38,376 nucleotides of DNA from Yinghuangia elevatio (GCF_040649515.1 NZ_JBEZFP010000091.1:1-38376), one strand, 5' to 3'; shown: positions 23,330 through 31,886, counted from the stretch's first letter. Made by a program: numbers and translations. Notes: generated from the letters alone by a model not told the origin.

Positions 23330-24778
23330 ATGACCGACACCCCTGGCGGCAACGAGCTGTGGACCCGCGACGGCGCCGAACTGGCCGCCGGGATCCGGGC
23401 CAAGGAGTTCACGGCGGCCGAGGTCGCCGAGGCGTTCCTGCGCCGCATCGACGAGGTCAACCCGGTGGTGAACGCCCTTGTCGACGTACGCCCCGACGAA
23501 ATCCTGGCCCGTGCGGCCGAATTGGACCGGGCTGTGGCCGCCGGAGGGCCCCTGGCCGCGCTGCACGGCGTCCCGGTCGCCACCAAAATCAACACCGCGC
23601 AGCGCGGGTACGCCAGTTCGCACGGCATCCCGGCCTGGGCCGACGCCGTGGCCGCCGACGACGCGGCGTGCGTCGCCGCGCTCCGCGACGCGGGTGCCAC
23701 CCTGCTCGGCCGCAGCAACAGCCCGGCCTTCGCGGTCCGTTGGTTCACCGACAACGCGCTGCACGGACGCACGCTCAATCCGTGGAGTGCCGGGCATACC
23801 CCCGGCGGATCGTCGGGCGGCGCGGCCGCCGCGCTGGCGTCCGGCATGGTCCCGATCGCGCAGGGCAACGACATCGGCGGCTCGATCCGCTATCCGGCGT
23901 ACTGCTGCGGGGCCGTCGGCCTGCGGCCGACCGTGGGCCTGGTGTCCGCGTGGGAGCCCGCCGGGGACGTGGAGTTCGACAGCCCGATGTCGTTCCAGAC
24001 CATGGCGGTCCAGGGCGCGCTGGCGTGGACAGTCGGAGATCTGCGGACCGCGACGCGGGTGATGGCGGGCGCTGACCTGCGGGACCCGGTCGGCGTCCCG
24101 GCGGTCCCGCGCTTCGCCCGGTCCGGTCCCATCCGCGTCACCGTGGTCCGCGACGTCGGCATCGCCAAGCCGCACCCGTCCGTGGACGCGGCACTCGACA
24201 CCGCCGCCCGCCTCCTGTCCGCGGCCGGCCACGAGGTCGAGGAAGCGGCGGAACTGCCGGAGCTGGTCGAGGCGGCACGCCTGTGGTCGCTGCTGCTCTT
24301 CGAGGAACTGCGCACGATGCTGCCGGAGATCGAGATGTTCGGGGATGCGGGGGTGAAGGACTCGCTGGCCTCGACGTTCCGGGTGGCCGCGGAGATCTGG
24401 GGCGAGCAGCCGACGCTCGCGGCGTACATCCGCGGCTACGCGCGGCGCGGCACCCTGATCACGCGCCTTCAGCAGTACCTGGGAGCCGACCGCATCCTGC
24501 TCACCCCCGTGTCGGCCGAACCGCCGCTGGAGCAGGACGCGGACCTGGCCGGCGACGACCGCATGCGCGAAGTCGTGGCCGCTCAGTGGCCGTTGCAGGC
24601 GGTTCCGGTTCTGGGCTTTCCGGCCGTCGCGGTCCCGACCGGGCCCGCCGGGGGTCTGCCGTCCGGCGTGCAGCTCATCGGCGGCCGGTTCCGCGAGGAA
24701 CTGCTGCTCGACGCCGCCGCGGTGATCGAGGCCGGGACGTCGCGGAGCCGTCCGGTGATCGCGGCCGCGCACGGCTGA
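23330..24778 (+). CDS. Amidase (amidase-signature family) in an operon with a binding protein
   Basis: 482 aa from the ATG at 23330 (CGGAG 6 nt upstream). An alternative ATG at 23267 overlaps the binding-protein stop as ATGA and would add 21 Thr/Pro-rich residues. The triad is complete: Lys86 (PVATKINTA), cis-Ser162 in TPGGSSGGAAAA, nucleophile Ser185 in GNDIGGSIRYPAYCCG. The C-terminus reads GFPAVAVPTGPAGG and GVQLIGGRFREELLL. No signal peptide, so it acts in the cytoplasm, probably on the compound captured by the binding protein encoded immediately upstream and cotranscribed. It releases a carboxylic acid and an amine or ammonia; the acid could feed the CoA ligase operon that follows. A hairpin ends the unit. 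Confidence 0.9.
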   Translation: MTDTPGGNELWTRDGAELAAGIRAKEFTAAEVAEAFLRRIDEVNPVVNALVDVRPDEILARAAELDRAVAAGGPLAALHGVPVATKINTAQRGYASSHGIPAWADAVAADDAACVAALRDAGATLLGRSNSPAFAVRWFTDNALHGRTLNPWSAGHTPGGSSGGAAAALASGMVPIAQGNDIGGSIRYPAYCCGAVGLRPTVGLVSAWEPAGDVEFDSPMSFQTMAVQGALAWTVGDLRTATRVMAGADLRDPVGVPAVPRFARSGPIRVTVVRDVGIAKPHPSVDAALDTAARLLSAAGHEVEEAAELPELVEAARLWSLLLFEELRTMLPEIEMFGDAGVKDSLASTFRVAAEIWGEQPTLAAYIRGYARRGTLITRLQQYLGADRILLTPVSAEPPLEQDADLAGDDRMREVVAAQWPLQAVPVLGFPAVAVPTGPAGGLPSGVQLIGGRFREELLLDAAAVIEAGTSRSRPVIAAAHG

Positions 24779-24787
24779 GCCCCACAG

Positions 24788-24827
24788 CCCCGGAGCGGCT
24801 GAGCGTCGGAGTACCACCGCTCCGGGG
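24788..24827. terminator. Bidirectional terminator between amidase and MarR genes
   Basis: A perfect 11-bp stem, CCCCGGAGCGG (24788-24798) with CCGCTCCGGGG (24817-24827), and an 18-nt loop, between convergent stops at 24778 and 24850. Confidence 0.75.
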
Positions 24828-24849
24828 TACCCGCCGCCGACCGCCCGGG

Positions 24850-25317
24850 TCAGTGCGCCGGACCGCCCGCGAGCGCGGTCCGTGCGCGGTTCAGGTAGTC
24901 GCGGAACGCCCGTCGCTCGACGGCGGAGAGCCCGCTCAGCATGCGCTCCTCCAGGGCGCGTACCTCCGCGTCCGTCCCGGTCAGCAGCGCCTTGCCGGCG
25001 GGCGTGAGCGTGATGAGCAGTCGTCGGCGGTGCCCGGGGTCGTGGTCCCGGGCGATGAGGCCGCGGCTCTCCAGCGCCGTCACGAGGTCGCGCATCGCCT
25101 GCGGCGTCACGAAGGAGTTCCGGGCCAGTTCGGCGCTGGTCATCCCGTCGCGGCGGTCGAGCACGGTCAGCGCCGTGTACTGGAGCGCGGTCACGCCCGC
25201 CGGCCGCAGGAGCTCGTCCAGGTGCGCGCGGACCGCCAGCTCCACCTGCTTGACGGCGTAGAGCAGCAGGGGGCCCGACTCCCGGGGTACGTCGTCCTCG
25301 GCCGCTCGCGCTGCCAT
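24850..25317 (-). CDS. MarR-family regulator, divergent from the acyl-CoA ligase operon
   Basis: 155 aa from an ATG with AAGGAG 8 nt upstream; the longer in-frame extension runs through the promoter region and is rejected. The MarR winged helix is complete: LLLYAVKQVELAVRAHLDEL, VTALQYTALTVLDRRDG, recognition region MTSAELARNSFVTPQAMRDL, then RGLIARDHDPGHRRRLLITL for the wing, and a C-terminal dimer helix. It most likely binds the AGGAATCC repeats at 25395-25448 that overlap the opposite promoter, and releases them when the aromatic or fatty acid substrate or its CoA ester is present. That ligand class is inferred from the operon it faces. Confidence 0.88.
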   Translation of the reverse strand: MAARAAEDDVPRESGPLLLYAVKQVELAVRAHLDELLRPAGVTALQYTALTVLDRRDGMTSAELARNSFVTPQAMRDLVTALESRGLIARDHDPGHRRRLLITLTPAGKALLTGTDAEVRALEERMLSGLSAVERRAFRDYLNRARTALAGGPAH

Positions 25318-25394
25318 CTCGTTCGCTCCTTGCCTGCCCGCCGCGTGTCCGACGCCTGCTCGCAGGCCGTCCGGCCCCGAGTCTCGCACGTCGC

Positions 25395-25448
25395 GGATTC
25401 CTCGCGGGGCGGTGACCAGTGCAAGGAATCCTGATATAAGGAATCCTG
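25395..25448. promoter_or_regulatory. Three AGGAATCC repeats over the acyl-CoA ligase promoter, putative MarR operators
   Basis: AAGGAATCCTG occurs twice as an exact direct repeat (25423-25433 and 25438-25448, period 15), each an AGGA-A-TCCT near-palindrome. A third copy in reverse orientation (GGATTCCT) lies at 25395-25402. One copy sits between the -35 and -10 boxes and the next overlaps the -10. This is a repressor-type layout for the divergent MarR protein. Confidence 0.65.
25412..25440 (+). promoter_or_regulatory. Promoter of the acyl-CoA ligase operon
   Basis: GTGACC (25412-25417), a 17-nt spacer and TATAAG (25435-25440) give a near-consensus vegetative promoter, with the start expected near 25447 and a leader of about 28 nt to the ATG. 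The AGGAATCC repeats overlap it. Confidence 0.6.
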
Positions 25449-25474
25449 TCATTGCCTATGCGGAGGGCACAACC

Positions 25475-27139
25475 ATGAGAACCGCTGCCACGGGCAGCCG
25501 CCCGAACTTCGGCCTCGGCACCTGGCCGGCGCGACGGGCACGGATATCGCCCGAGCGGGTCGCGCTCGTCGAGGGCGACCGCGTCCTGACGTACGCCGGA
25601 CTCGCCGACCGCACCGCGCGTCTCGCGGGCCACCTGGCCGCGCTGGGCGTACGGTCCGGCGACCGCGTGGCCTACCTCGGCGCCAACGGGATCCCGGTCT
25701 TCGAGACCTTGTTCGCCACCTGGCTGCTCGGTGCCGTCGCGGTGCCGCTGAACTTCCGGCTCTCCCCGGTCGAGATCCGCTACATGCTCGAGGACTCGGG
25801 CTCCGCGGTCCTGGCGCACAGTCCGGACACCGACGCCCTCGTCACCGCGGCGGCCCCGCTGCCGGAATCCGTCCGGCACCGGATCGAGGTACGCCCCGGG
25901 CACTTCCCGCCCGAGGGCGCCGAGTCCGCCGGCCCCGCGCTCGAAGTGCCGCCCCCGGTGGGCCTCGACGACCCGGCCGTCCTGCTCTACACCTCCGGGA
26001 CGACCGGACGCCCCAAGGCCGCCGTACTCACGCACGGCAATCTCACCTGGAACACCGTCAACCAGCTCGCCCACATCGACCTGCGTGACACCGAACGGGC
26101 GCTGTGCATATCGCCGTTGTTCCACGCCACCGGGCTCGGCCAGGTCACACTGCCCACGCTGTTCAAGGGCGGCAGCGTCGAGCCGGTCGCCAAGTTCGAC
26201 GCCGGAGCGATCCTCACCCGTATAGAAGAAGCGCGCATCACCAGCTTCTCCGCGGTGCCCACGATGCTCCAACTGCTGTGCGAGCACCCGCTGTGGGACC
26301 GGATCGACCTGAGCTCGCTCACCAGCGTCATCTACGGCGGCTCACCGGTACAGGAACGGGTCGCCCGGGCGTGGCTCGACCGCGGCGTGCGGCTCCAGCA
26401 GGGGTACGGCATGACCGAGGCGTCGCCCGGTGTGTACATGGCCCCCGCCGAGGGCTCCGCCGCACGCCCCGTGTCGGTCGGCGTGCCGCACTTCTTCACG
26501 GACGTCGCGATGCTGCGCGACGGCCGCCCCGAGGATGTGGGCGGCGACCCGGGCGAACTCCTGGTACGCGGGCCCCACGTCTTCTCCGGCTACTGGAACC
26601 GGCCCGACGAGTCCGAGGCATCCTTCGTGGCCGGCTGGTTCCGCACCGGCGACCTGCTGTCCTCCGCCGACGACGGCTGGGCGTACGTCGCCGACCGGGT
26701 CAAGGACCTGATCATCTCCGGCGGCGAGAACGTCTACCCCGCCGAGGTCGAGGCGGTCCTGTTGCGCCTGGACGCGATCGCCAACGCCGCCGTCGTGGCC
26801 GTCCCCGACACCCGCTGGGGGGAAGTGGGCGCCGCCTACCTCCAGTTGCGGGAGGGCGCCGTACTCGAAGAGGCCGACGTACGCGCCCACCTCGAAGCGC
26901 ACCTGGCCCGCTTCAAAGTCCCCAGGTTCCTGGTCTTCGTGCCGGAACTCCCGGCCAACGCCACCGGCAAGGTCCGCCGCGTGGAACTCCGGGCCCGGGC
27001 CGCGGCGGAGTTGACCGCCGCGGAGTCGGCCGCGGCCGACTCCGCGACCGCGGGCCCGGGCACCGCCGACCGGACCGCCACCATCACCACCGCACAACCC
27101 GCCGACGCGGACCGCGCCGGCGCGGAAGGAACCCCGTGA
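25475..27139 (+). CDS. Acyl-CoA ligase (AMP-binding, class I adenylate-forming)
   Basis: 554 aa; GGAGGG precedes the ATG. It activates a carboxylic acid to acyl-AMP and then acyl-CoA. Motifs in order: YTSGTTGRPK at 172-181 (AMP/ATP loop), GYGMTEASPG, GWFRTGDL, DRVKDLIISGGENVYPAEVE (hinge) and catalytic Lys499 in ATGKVRR. The overall pattern is that of medium-chain fatty acid or aromatic acid:CoA ligases; the acid cannot be deduced. Residues about 508-554 are an Ala/Thr/Asp-rich tail with no family counterpart. First gene of a five-gene unit; its TGA overlaps the GTG of the hydratase (GTGA). Probably controlled by the divergent MarR. Confidence 0.92.
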   Translation: MRTAATGSRPNFGLGTWPARRARISPERVALVEGDRVLTYAGLADRTARLAGHLAALGVRSGDRVAYLGANGIPVFETLFATWLLGAVAVPLNFRLSPVEIRYMLEDSGSAVLAHSPDTDALVTAAAPLPESVRHRIEVRPGHFPPEGAESAGPALEVPPPVGLDDPAVLLYTSGTTGRPKAAVLTHGNLTWNTVNQLAHIDLRDTERALCISPLFHATGLGQVTLPTLFKGGSVEPVAKFDAGAILTRIEEARITSFSAVPTMLQLLCEHPLWDRIDLSSLTSVIYGGSPVQERVARAWLDRGVRLQQGYGMTEASPGVYMAPAEGSAARPVSVGVPHFFTDVAMLRDGRPEDVGGDPGELLVRGPHVFSGYWNRPDESEASFVAGWFRTGDLLSSADDGWAYVADRVKDLIISGGENVYPAEVEAVLLRLDAIANAAVVAVPDTRWGEVGAAYLQLREGAVLEEADVRAHLEAHLARFKVPRFLVFVPELPANATGKVRRVELRARAAAELTAAESAAADSATAGPGTADRTATITTAQPADADRAGAEGTP

Positions 27140-27960
27140 CCAGCACCACTCCCCACCCGGCGGACGCCGCCCCCGACCACGCCGTGCCCCTCCCTCCGTC
27201 ACTGCGCCTGGAACTGCACGGCAGCGTCGCGGTGTTGCGGCTGTCCCGCGCCGCCAAGCGCAACGCCCTCGACGACGCCACGGTGCTGGGTCTGGAGGCC
27301 TTCCTCGCGGCGCCGCCCGAGGGCGTGCGTGCGGTCGTCCTCGACGCCGCAGGCGACCACTTCTGCGCCGGACTCGACCTCGGCGAGCTGACCGAACGCG
27401 ACACCCTGGAGGGCCTCGCGCACTCCCGCATGTGGCACCGCGCCTTCGAGCGCATCGAACACGGAACCGTGCCGGTCGTCGCGGTCCTCAAGGGCGCGGT
27501 TGTTGGCGGCGGCCTCGAACTGGCCTGCGCCGCCCACTTGCGCGTCGCCCAGCCCGGCACCTTCTACGCGCTACCTGAGGGACAGCGCGGACTGTTCGTC
27601 GGCGGGGGAGGCTCGGTGCGGGTACCGCGACTGATCGGTGTCCACCGCATGACCGACATGATGCTCACCGGTCGCGTCGTCGATGCGGACGAGGGCCAGG
27701 CGATCGGCCTCTCGCATTATCTGGCAGCTCCCGACGGCGCGTTCGAGCGTGCCATGGAGCTGGCCCGCACCGTCGCGGCGAATGCCGCGGTCACCAACTT
27801 CGCGGTGCTCCAGGCCCTTCCGCGCATCGCCGCGGCGAACCCGGCCGAGGGCTACCTCCTGGAATCCCTGATGGCCGCCGTCGCGTCCGGCAGCACCGAG
27901 GCCAAGGAGCGCATGCGCGCGTTCCTCGACGGCCGCGCCGCAAAGGTGGGACGGCCGTGA
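27136..27960 (+). CDS. Enoyl-CoA hydratase/isomerase (crotonase family)
   Basis: 274 aa from a GTG inside the ligase stop, with GGAAGGA 5 nt upstream. Crotonase fold: oxyanion-hole segments FCAGLDL (76-82) and GGGLELA (124-130), and two acidic positions Glu128 and Glu148 (LPEGQRGLF) where the hydratase glutamates lie. The GGGGSVRVPRLIG stretch and the C-terminal helices are normal. It would hydrate the double bond of an enoyl-CoA made from the ligase product, or catalyse another crotonase reaction such as isomerisation. The stop overlaps the GTG of the next gene (GTGA), indicating tight coupling. Confidence 0.9.
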   Translation: MTSTTPHPADAAPDHAVPLPPSLRLELHGSVAVLRLSRAAKRNALDDATVLGLEAFLAAPPEGVRAVVLDAAGDHFCAGLDLGELTERDTLEGLAHSRMWHRAFERIEHGTVPVVAVLKGAVVGGGLELACAAHLRVAQPGTFYALPEGQRGLFVGGGGSVRVPRLIGVHRMTDMMLTGRVVDADEGQAIGLSHYLAAPDGAFERAMELARTVAANAAVTNFAVLQALPRIAAANPAEGYLLESLMAAVASGSTEAKERMRAFLDGRAAKVGRP

Positions 27961-29945
27961 CGGAACCCCTGATCCTGCGGACCCCGACCGACGAAACACT
28001 CCGACGCAGCGAACTCGGACGCTACTTGCGTCACTTGGACGAAGCCCGGGGCCTCCGCTTCGCGGACTACGGCGCCCTCCACCGGTGGTCGGTGTCCGAC
28101 ACCGTGGAATTCTGGTCGTCCATACGCGAGTTCTTCGGCGTACGCTTCGCCGCCCCGGAACGCGCGGTGCTCGGCAGCCGTGCGATGCCCGGCGCGGAGT
28201 GGTTCCCCGGCGCCACGCTCAACTACGCCGAGCACGCACTCAAGGGGGCCGGGGCCGCCGATGCGGCCACCGCGCTCACGGCGTACTCGCAGACGCGCGA
28301 CCGTGTCGATGTCACGTGGGGGGAGCTGCGCGACCAGGTCGCGCGGGCACGTGCGGGCCTGCGGGGGCTCGGAGTCGGTCCCGGCGACCGGGTCGCGGCC
28401 TACCTGCCGAACATTCCGGAGACCGTCGTCGCCTTCCTCGCGACCGCCAGTCTGGGAGCGGTATGGGCGAGCTGCGCACCGGAGTTCGGCGCGCGCAGCG
28501 TCGTCGACCGGTTCGCGCAGATCGAGCCCACCGTGCTCTTCGCCGCCCCCGGGTACCGCTATGGGGACAAGGACGTCGACCGCAGTGGAACCGTCGACGA
28601 GATTCGCGCGGGATTGCCCACGCTGCGTGCGGTGGTCGCCGTCGCGTACGGCACCGGCGAACTGCGCGACGCCGTCGGATGGGACGACCTGCTGGCCGGG
28701 CCCGCCGAACCCGGCGCGGAGCCGGTGCCGTTCGACCACCCGTTGTGCGTGCTGTTCTCGTCCGGCACCACCGGGCGCCCTAAGCCGATCGTGCACGGGC
28801 ACGGCGGCATTCTCCTCGAACACCTGAAGAACCACGCGCTCAGCTGGGACCTGGGCCCGGGGGACCGGATGCTGTGGTTCACCACGACGGCCTGGATGAT
28901 GTGGAACGCCCTCGTGTCCGGACTGCTCGTCGGATCGGGCCTCGTGCTCATCGACGGGAACCCGCTGTTCCCCGATCTCGACGCGCAATGGCGCATCGCC
29001 GCGGAATCGGGGGCGACGCTGATGGGCGCAAGCCCCGGCTACCTGATGGCCTGCCGCCGCGCCGGGCTCGAACCGGCGCGCGCGTACGACCTTTCGGCGC
29101 TGCGGCAGATCGGCGCGGCCGGCAGCCCGCTGCCTCCGGAGGGATACCGGTGGGTGCACGAGCAGTTCGGGGACCGGGTCCTGCTCAACGTGGGCAGCGG
29201 GGGCACCGACGTGTGCGGCGGAATCGTGCAGGGCGGGCCCTGGCAGCCCGTGTGGGCGGGGGAGATCTCCGGTCCGGCCCTGGGCGTTGCGGCGGCGGCG
29301 TTCGACGACGAGGGCACGGAGGTCGTCGGCGAACTCGGCGAACTGGTCATCACCGTTCCCATGCCGTCGATGCCGGTCGGCTTCTGGGGTGACGACGACG
29401 GATCCCGCTACCGGGCGGCGTACTTCGACACGTATCCGGGGGTGTGGCGGCACGGCGACTGGGCGCGGTTCGCCCCGACCGGCAGCTGCGTCGTCGCCGG
29501 GCGCTCGGACGCCACCCTCAACCGCGGCGGTGTCCGGCTCGGCACCGCCGAGTTCTACCGGGTGGTCGAGGAAGTCCCGGAGATCGCCGACAGCCTCGTG
29601 GTGCACCTGGAGGACCCGTCGGGAGGCAACGGCGAGTTGCTGTTGTTCGTGGTCCTGTCCGGGACGGAGACCGCGGGGGCTGCCGGCGCCGACGTGCTCG
29701 ATGCGGCGCTGCGCGCGCGTCTCGTGGCCGAACTGCGCGGCGCTCTCTCGCCCCGCCACGTCCCGGACGCGATCACCGCGGTACCCGCGATCCCGCGCAA
29801 CCGCACCGGCAAGAAGCTCGAACTGCCGGTCAAGCGCATCCTGCTCGGTGCCGCCGTGACCGATGTGGTCGGTCCCGACGTGCTCGCCGATCCGGCGTCC
29901 CTCGACCCCTTCCTCGCCCTCGCGGCAGCTTGGAGGCCCGCATGA
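27957..29945 (+). CDS. Acetoacetate-CoA ligase (acetoacetyl-CoA synthetase)
   Basis: 662 aa, the family's usual length. It shows the acetoacetyl-CoA synthetase pattern: an N-terminal domain with VEFWSSIREFFGV and WFPGATLNYAEH, SSGTTGRPK at 268-276, LLEHLKNHALSWDLGPGDR, TTTAWMMWN, NVGSGGTDVCGG, then GDWARF, GRSDATLNRGGVRLGTAEFY and catalytic Lys619 in NRTGKKLELP. It forms acetoacetyl-CoA from acetoacetate, ATP and CoA, which feeds thiolase or polymer routes. Its presence suggests that acetoacetate or a related 3-oxo acid appears in the pathway of this operon. The stop overlaps the next ATG (ATGA). Confidence 0.9.
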   Translation: MTEPLILRTPTDETLRRSELGRYLRHLDEARGLRFADYGALHRWSVSDTVEFWSSIREFFGVRFAAPERAVLGSRAMPGAEWFPGATLNYAEHALKGAGAADAATALTAYSQTRDRVDVTWGELRDQVARARAGLRGLGVGPGDRVAAYLPNIPETVVAFLATASLGAVWASCAPEFGARSVVDRFAQIEPTVLFAAPGYRYGDKDVDRSGTVDEIRAGLPTLRAVVAVAYGTGELRDAVGWDDLLAGPAEPGAEPVPFDHPLCVLFSSGTTGRPKPIVHGHGGILLEHLKNHALSWDLGPGDRMLWFTTTAWMMWNALVSGLLVGSGLVLIDGNPLFPDLDAQWRIAAESGATLMGASPGYLMACRRAGLEPARAYDLSALRQIGAAGSPLPPEGYRWVHEQFGDRVLLNVGSGGTDVCGGIVQGGPWQPVWAGEISGPALGVAAAAFDDEGTEVVGELGELVITVPMPSMPVGFWGDDDGSRYRAAYFDTYPGVWRHGDWARFAPTGSCVVAGRSDATLNRGGVRLGTAEFYRVVEEVPEIADSLVVHLEDPSGGNGELLLFVVLSGTETAGAAGADVLDAALRARLVAELRGALSPRHVPDAITAVPAIPRNRTGKKLELPVKRILLGAAVTDVVGPDVLADPASLDPFLALAAAWRPA

Positions 29946-30892
29946 GCAGCACTTCGGAACCGGTCCGGCGCGTCGCGATCGTCGGCACCGGGGTCATCGG
30001 CGCCGGCTGGGCGGCACACTTCCTGGCCCGGGGCCTGGACGTCGTGGCCACGGACCCGTCGCCCGGTGCGGAGTCGCGGCTGCGCGCGGATGTGGCCGCA
30101 CACTGGCCGACGGTGACCCGGGTCGGACTCGCCGAGGACGCCTCGCCGGACCGGCTGGCGTTCACCGCCGACCTCGAAACCGCAGTCGGCCAAGCCGATT
30201 TCGTCCAGGAGAACGGGCCCGAGCGCGAGGACGTCAAGCAGGCGCTGTTCGCCGCGTTGGATGCCGCCGCCCGTCCGGAGACCGTCATCGCCAGCAGCTC
30301 GTCCGGGCTGGCCGCCACCGCCATCGCCCGCGACTGCGCGGCCCACCCCGAACGCGTGTTGATCGGGCACCCGTTCAACCCGCCGCACCTGATCCCACTC
30401 GTCGAGGTCGTGCCGGGCGAGCGCACCGGCGAGGAAGCGGTGGCCCGGGCACTGGACTTCTACACCGCGGTCGGCAAGAAGCCGATCCGGGTGCGCCGCG
30501 AGGTGCCCGGCCACATCGCCAACCGGTTGCAGGCGGCGCTGTGGCGCGAGGCGTACTCGCTCGTCGACCGCGGCGTCGCGACGGTACGCGACATCGACAC
30601 CGCCATCGCGCACGGGCCCGGCCTGCGCTGGGCGCTGCTCGGGCCGTTCGCCAACCAGCATCTGTCCGGCGGCCGCGGCGGGATCGCGCACATCCTCGAA
30701 CACCTGGGCCCGCCGACCGAGGCCTGGTGGCGGGACCTCGGCGACCCGTCGCTCACCCCGGAGTTGACGGCCAAGCTCGTGGCCGGCGTGGACGACGCGC
30801 TCGACGGCATCGGAGTCGACGAACTCGCGGACCGACGCGACGCGTTGCTGCACGCGCTGCTGGCCCTCAAGGCGGCGGCCGACCTGCCGTGA
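29942..30892 (+). CDS. 3-hydroxyacyl-CoA dehydrogenase family protein, L-carnitine dehydrogenase-like
   Basis: 316 aa. NAD-binding domain with VAIVGTGVIGAGWA (G15-x-G17-x2-G20) and an acidic residue Asp38 after the second strand, then QENGPERED, SSSSGL and the catalytic GHPFNPPHLIPLVEVV with His143, and a C-terminal helical dimer domain beginning PGHIANRLQAALWREA. The single Rossmann domain plus helical domain, and the N-P-P-H-L-I-P variation, place it near carnitine 3-dehydrogenases and lambda-crystallin/L-gulonate dehydrogenases as much as true hydroxyacyl-CoA dehydrogenases, so the substrate may be a free 3-hydroxy acid rather than a CoA ester. Product would be a 3-oxo acid, consistent with the acetoacetate ligase next to it. 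Translationally coupled upstream. Confidence 0.85.
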   Translation: MSSTSEPVRRVAIVGTGVIGAGWAAHFLARGLDVVATDPSPGAESRLRADVAAHWPTVTRVGLAEDASPDRLAFTADLETAVGQADFVQENGPEREDVKQALFAALDAAARPETVIASSSSGLAATAIARDCAAHPERVLIGHPFNPPHLIPLVEVVPGERTGEEAVARALDFYTAVGKKPIRVRREVPGHIANRLQAALWREAYSLVDRGVATVRDIDTAIAHGPGLRWALLGPFANQHLSGGRGGIAHILEHLGPPTEAWWRDLGDPSLTPELTAKLVAGVDDALDGIGVDELADRRDALLHALLALKAAADLP

Positions 30893-30945
30893 CCCGTCCG
30901 CCGAACCACCCCGGAAGCCCCGGCAACCATCCCTCGGAGAGACCC

Positions 30946-31824
30946 ATGGACCTGACCGCACTCGACGCGATCGACGTACACGTGCACGTCGAACAGGACG
31001 GCCGGGGCTGCCTGGCCCTCGACCGCGAACTGCTCGACGCCTCCGCCGCCTACTTCAAGGCCGACCAGGACCGCACTCCGACACTGGAGCGCATAGCCGA
31101 GCACTACCGCGCGCGGCGTACCGCGGCCGTGGTCTTCACCGTCGACGCGACCGCCGCCACCGGGCATCCCGCGCTCAGCAGCGAGGAGATCGCCGACGCC
31201 GCCGCCGAACACGCGGACGTCCTCGTCCCGTTCGGGTCAGTGGACCCGCACGCGGGCCGCGCCGCGGTCGACCGGGCCAGGCGCCTGGTCACCCGACACG
31301 GCGTGCGGGGCTTCAAGTTCCACCCCAGCCTCCAGGGCTTCGACCCCAACGACGTGCGCTTCTACCCGTTGTACGAAGTGCTCGCGGAGGAAGGCGTCCC
31401 GGCGCTGTTCCACACCGGCCAGACCGGCATCGGCGCGGGCCTGCCCGGCGGTCGGGGCATCAAGCTGCGGCACTCGAACCCGATGCTCCTCGACGACGTG
31501 GCCGCGGACTTCCCCGAACTCACCATCGTGATGGCCCACCCGTCGGTGCCTTGGCAGGACGAGGCGATCTCGATCGCGACCCACAAGGCCAACGTCTACA
31601 TCGACCTGTCGGGCTGGTCGCCGAGGTACTTCCCGCCGCAGCTCGTTCGCGCCACCAACACGCTGCTGCGCGAAAAGGTGCTGTTCGGCTCGGACTTCCC
31701 GGTCATCACCCCGGAGCGCTGGCTCGCGGACTTCGCGAAGCTCGACATCAAGGACGAGGTGCGCTCGCTGGTGCTGAAGGAGAACGCCGTACGCGTGCTG
31801 GGCCTCGCCGGGGGCCGCGGCTGA
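30946..31824 (+). CDS. Amidohydrolase-2 family protein (metal-dependent hydrolase or decarboxylase)
   Basis: 292 aa; CGGAGAG precedes the ATG. A TIM-barrel amidohydrolase (family 2): H12-x-H14 in IDVHVHVE, KFHPS with His126, His156 in FHTGQTG, His198 in AHPSVPW and Asp250 in LFGSDFPVITP. All metal and acid-base positions are present. Characterised relatives include gamma-resorcylate, o-pyrocatechuate and ACMS decarboxylases and lactone hydrolases, so either a decarboxylation or a C-O/C-N hydrolysis is possible. It follows the dehydrogenase by 53 nt in the same direction and is the last gene before the hairpin at 31859, so it is probably the fifth member of the CoA operon. Confidence 0.85.
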   Translation: MDLTALDAIDVHVHVEQDGRGCLALDRELLDASAAYFKADQDRTPTLERIAEHYRARRTAAVVFTVDATAATGHPALSSEEIADAAAEHADVLVPFGSVDPHAGRAAVDRARRLVTRHGVRGFKFHPSLQGFDPNDVRFYPLYEVLAEEGVPALFHTGQTGIGAGLPGGRGIKLRHSNPMLLDDVAADFPELTIVMAHPSVPWQDEAISIATHKANVYIDLSGWSPRYFPPQLVRATNTLLREKVLFGSDFPVITPERWLADFAKLDIKDEVRSLVLKENAVRVLGLAGGRG

Positions 31825-31858
31825 CCGGCCGACCCGGCCGGCGCCACCCGGCCCCGCG

Positions 31859-31886
31859 GGTAAGCCGGTCTCCCGACCGGCTTACC
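31859..31886. terminator. Bidirectional terminator that includes the TetR stop codon
   Basis: A perfect 12-bp stem (GGTAAGCCGGTC with GACCGGCTTACC) and a TCCC loop. The TAA stop of the TetR gene (31882-31884 on the minus strand) lies inside the right arm, and the amidohydrolase stop is 35 nt to the left. One compact hairpin therefore serves two convergent operons. Confidence 0.8.

Noticed and set aside
23303..26287. A 994-codon open frame on the minus strand opposite the amidase, MarR and ligase genes
   Set aside because: It runs antisense through confident genes, has Arg/Gly/Asp-rich text without any domain, and is a typical high-GC mirror frame.
29942..30892. A complete carnitine catabolic pathway
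   Set aside because: Only the dehydrogenase resembles carnitine dehydrogenase. The beta-keto acid cleavage enzyme and betaine demethylation genes are absent.
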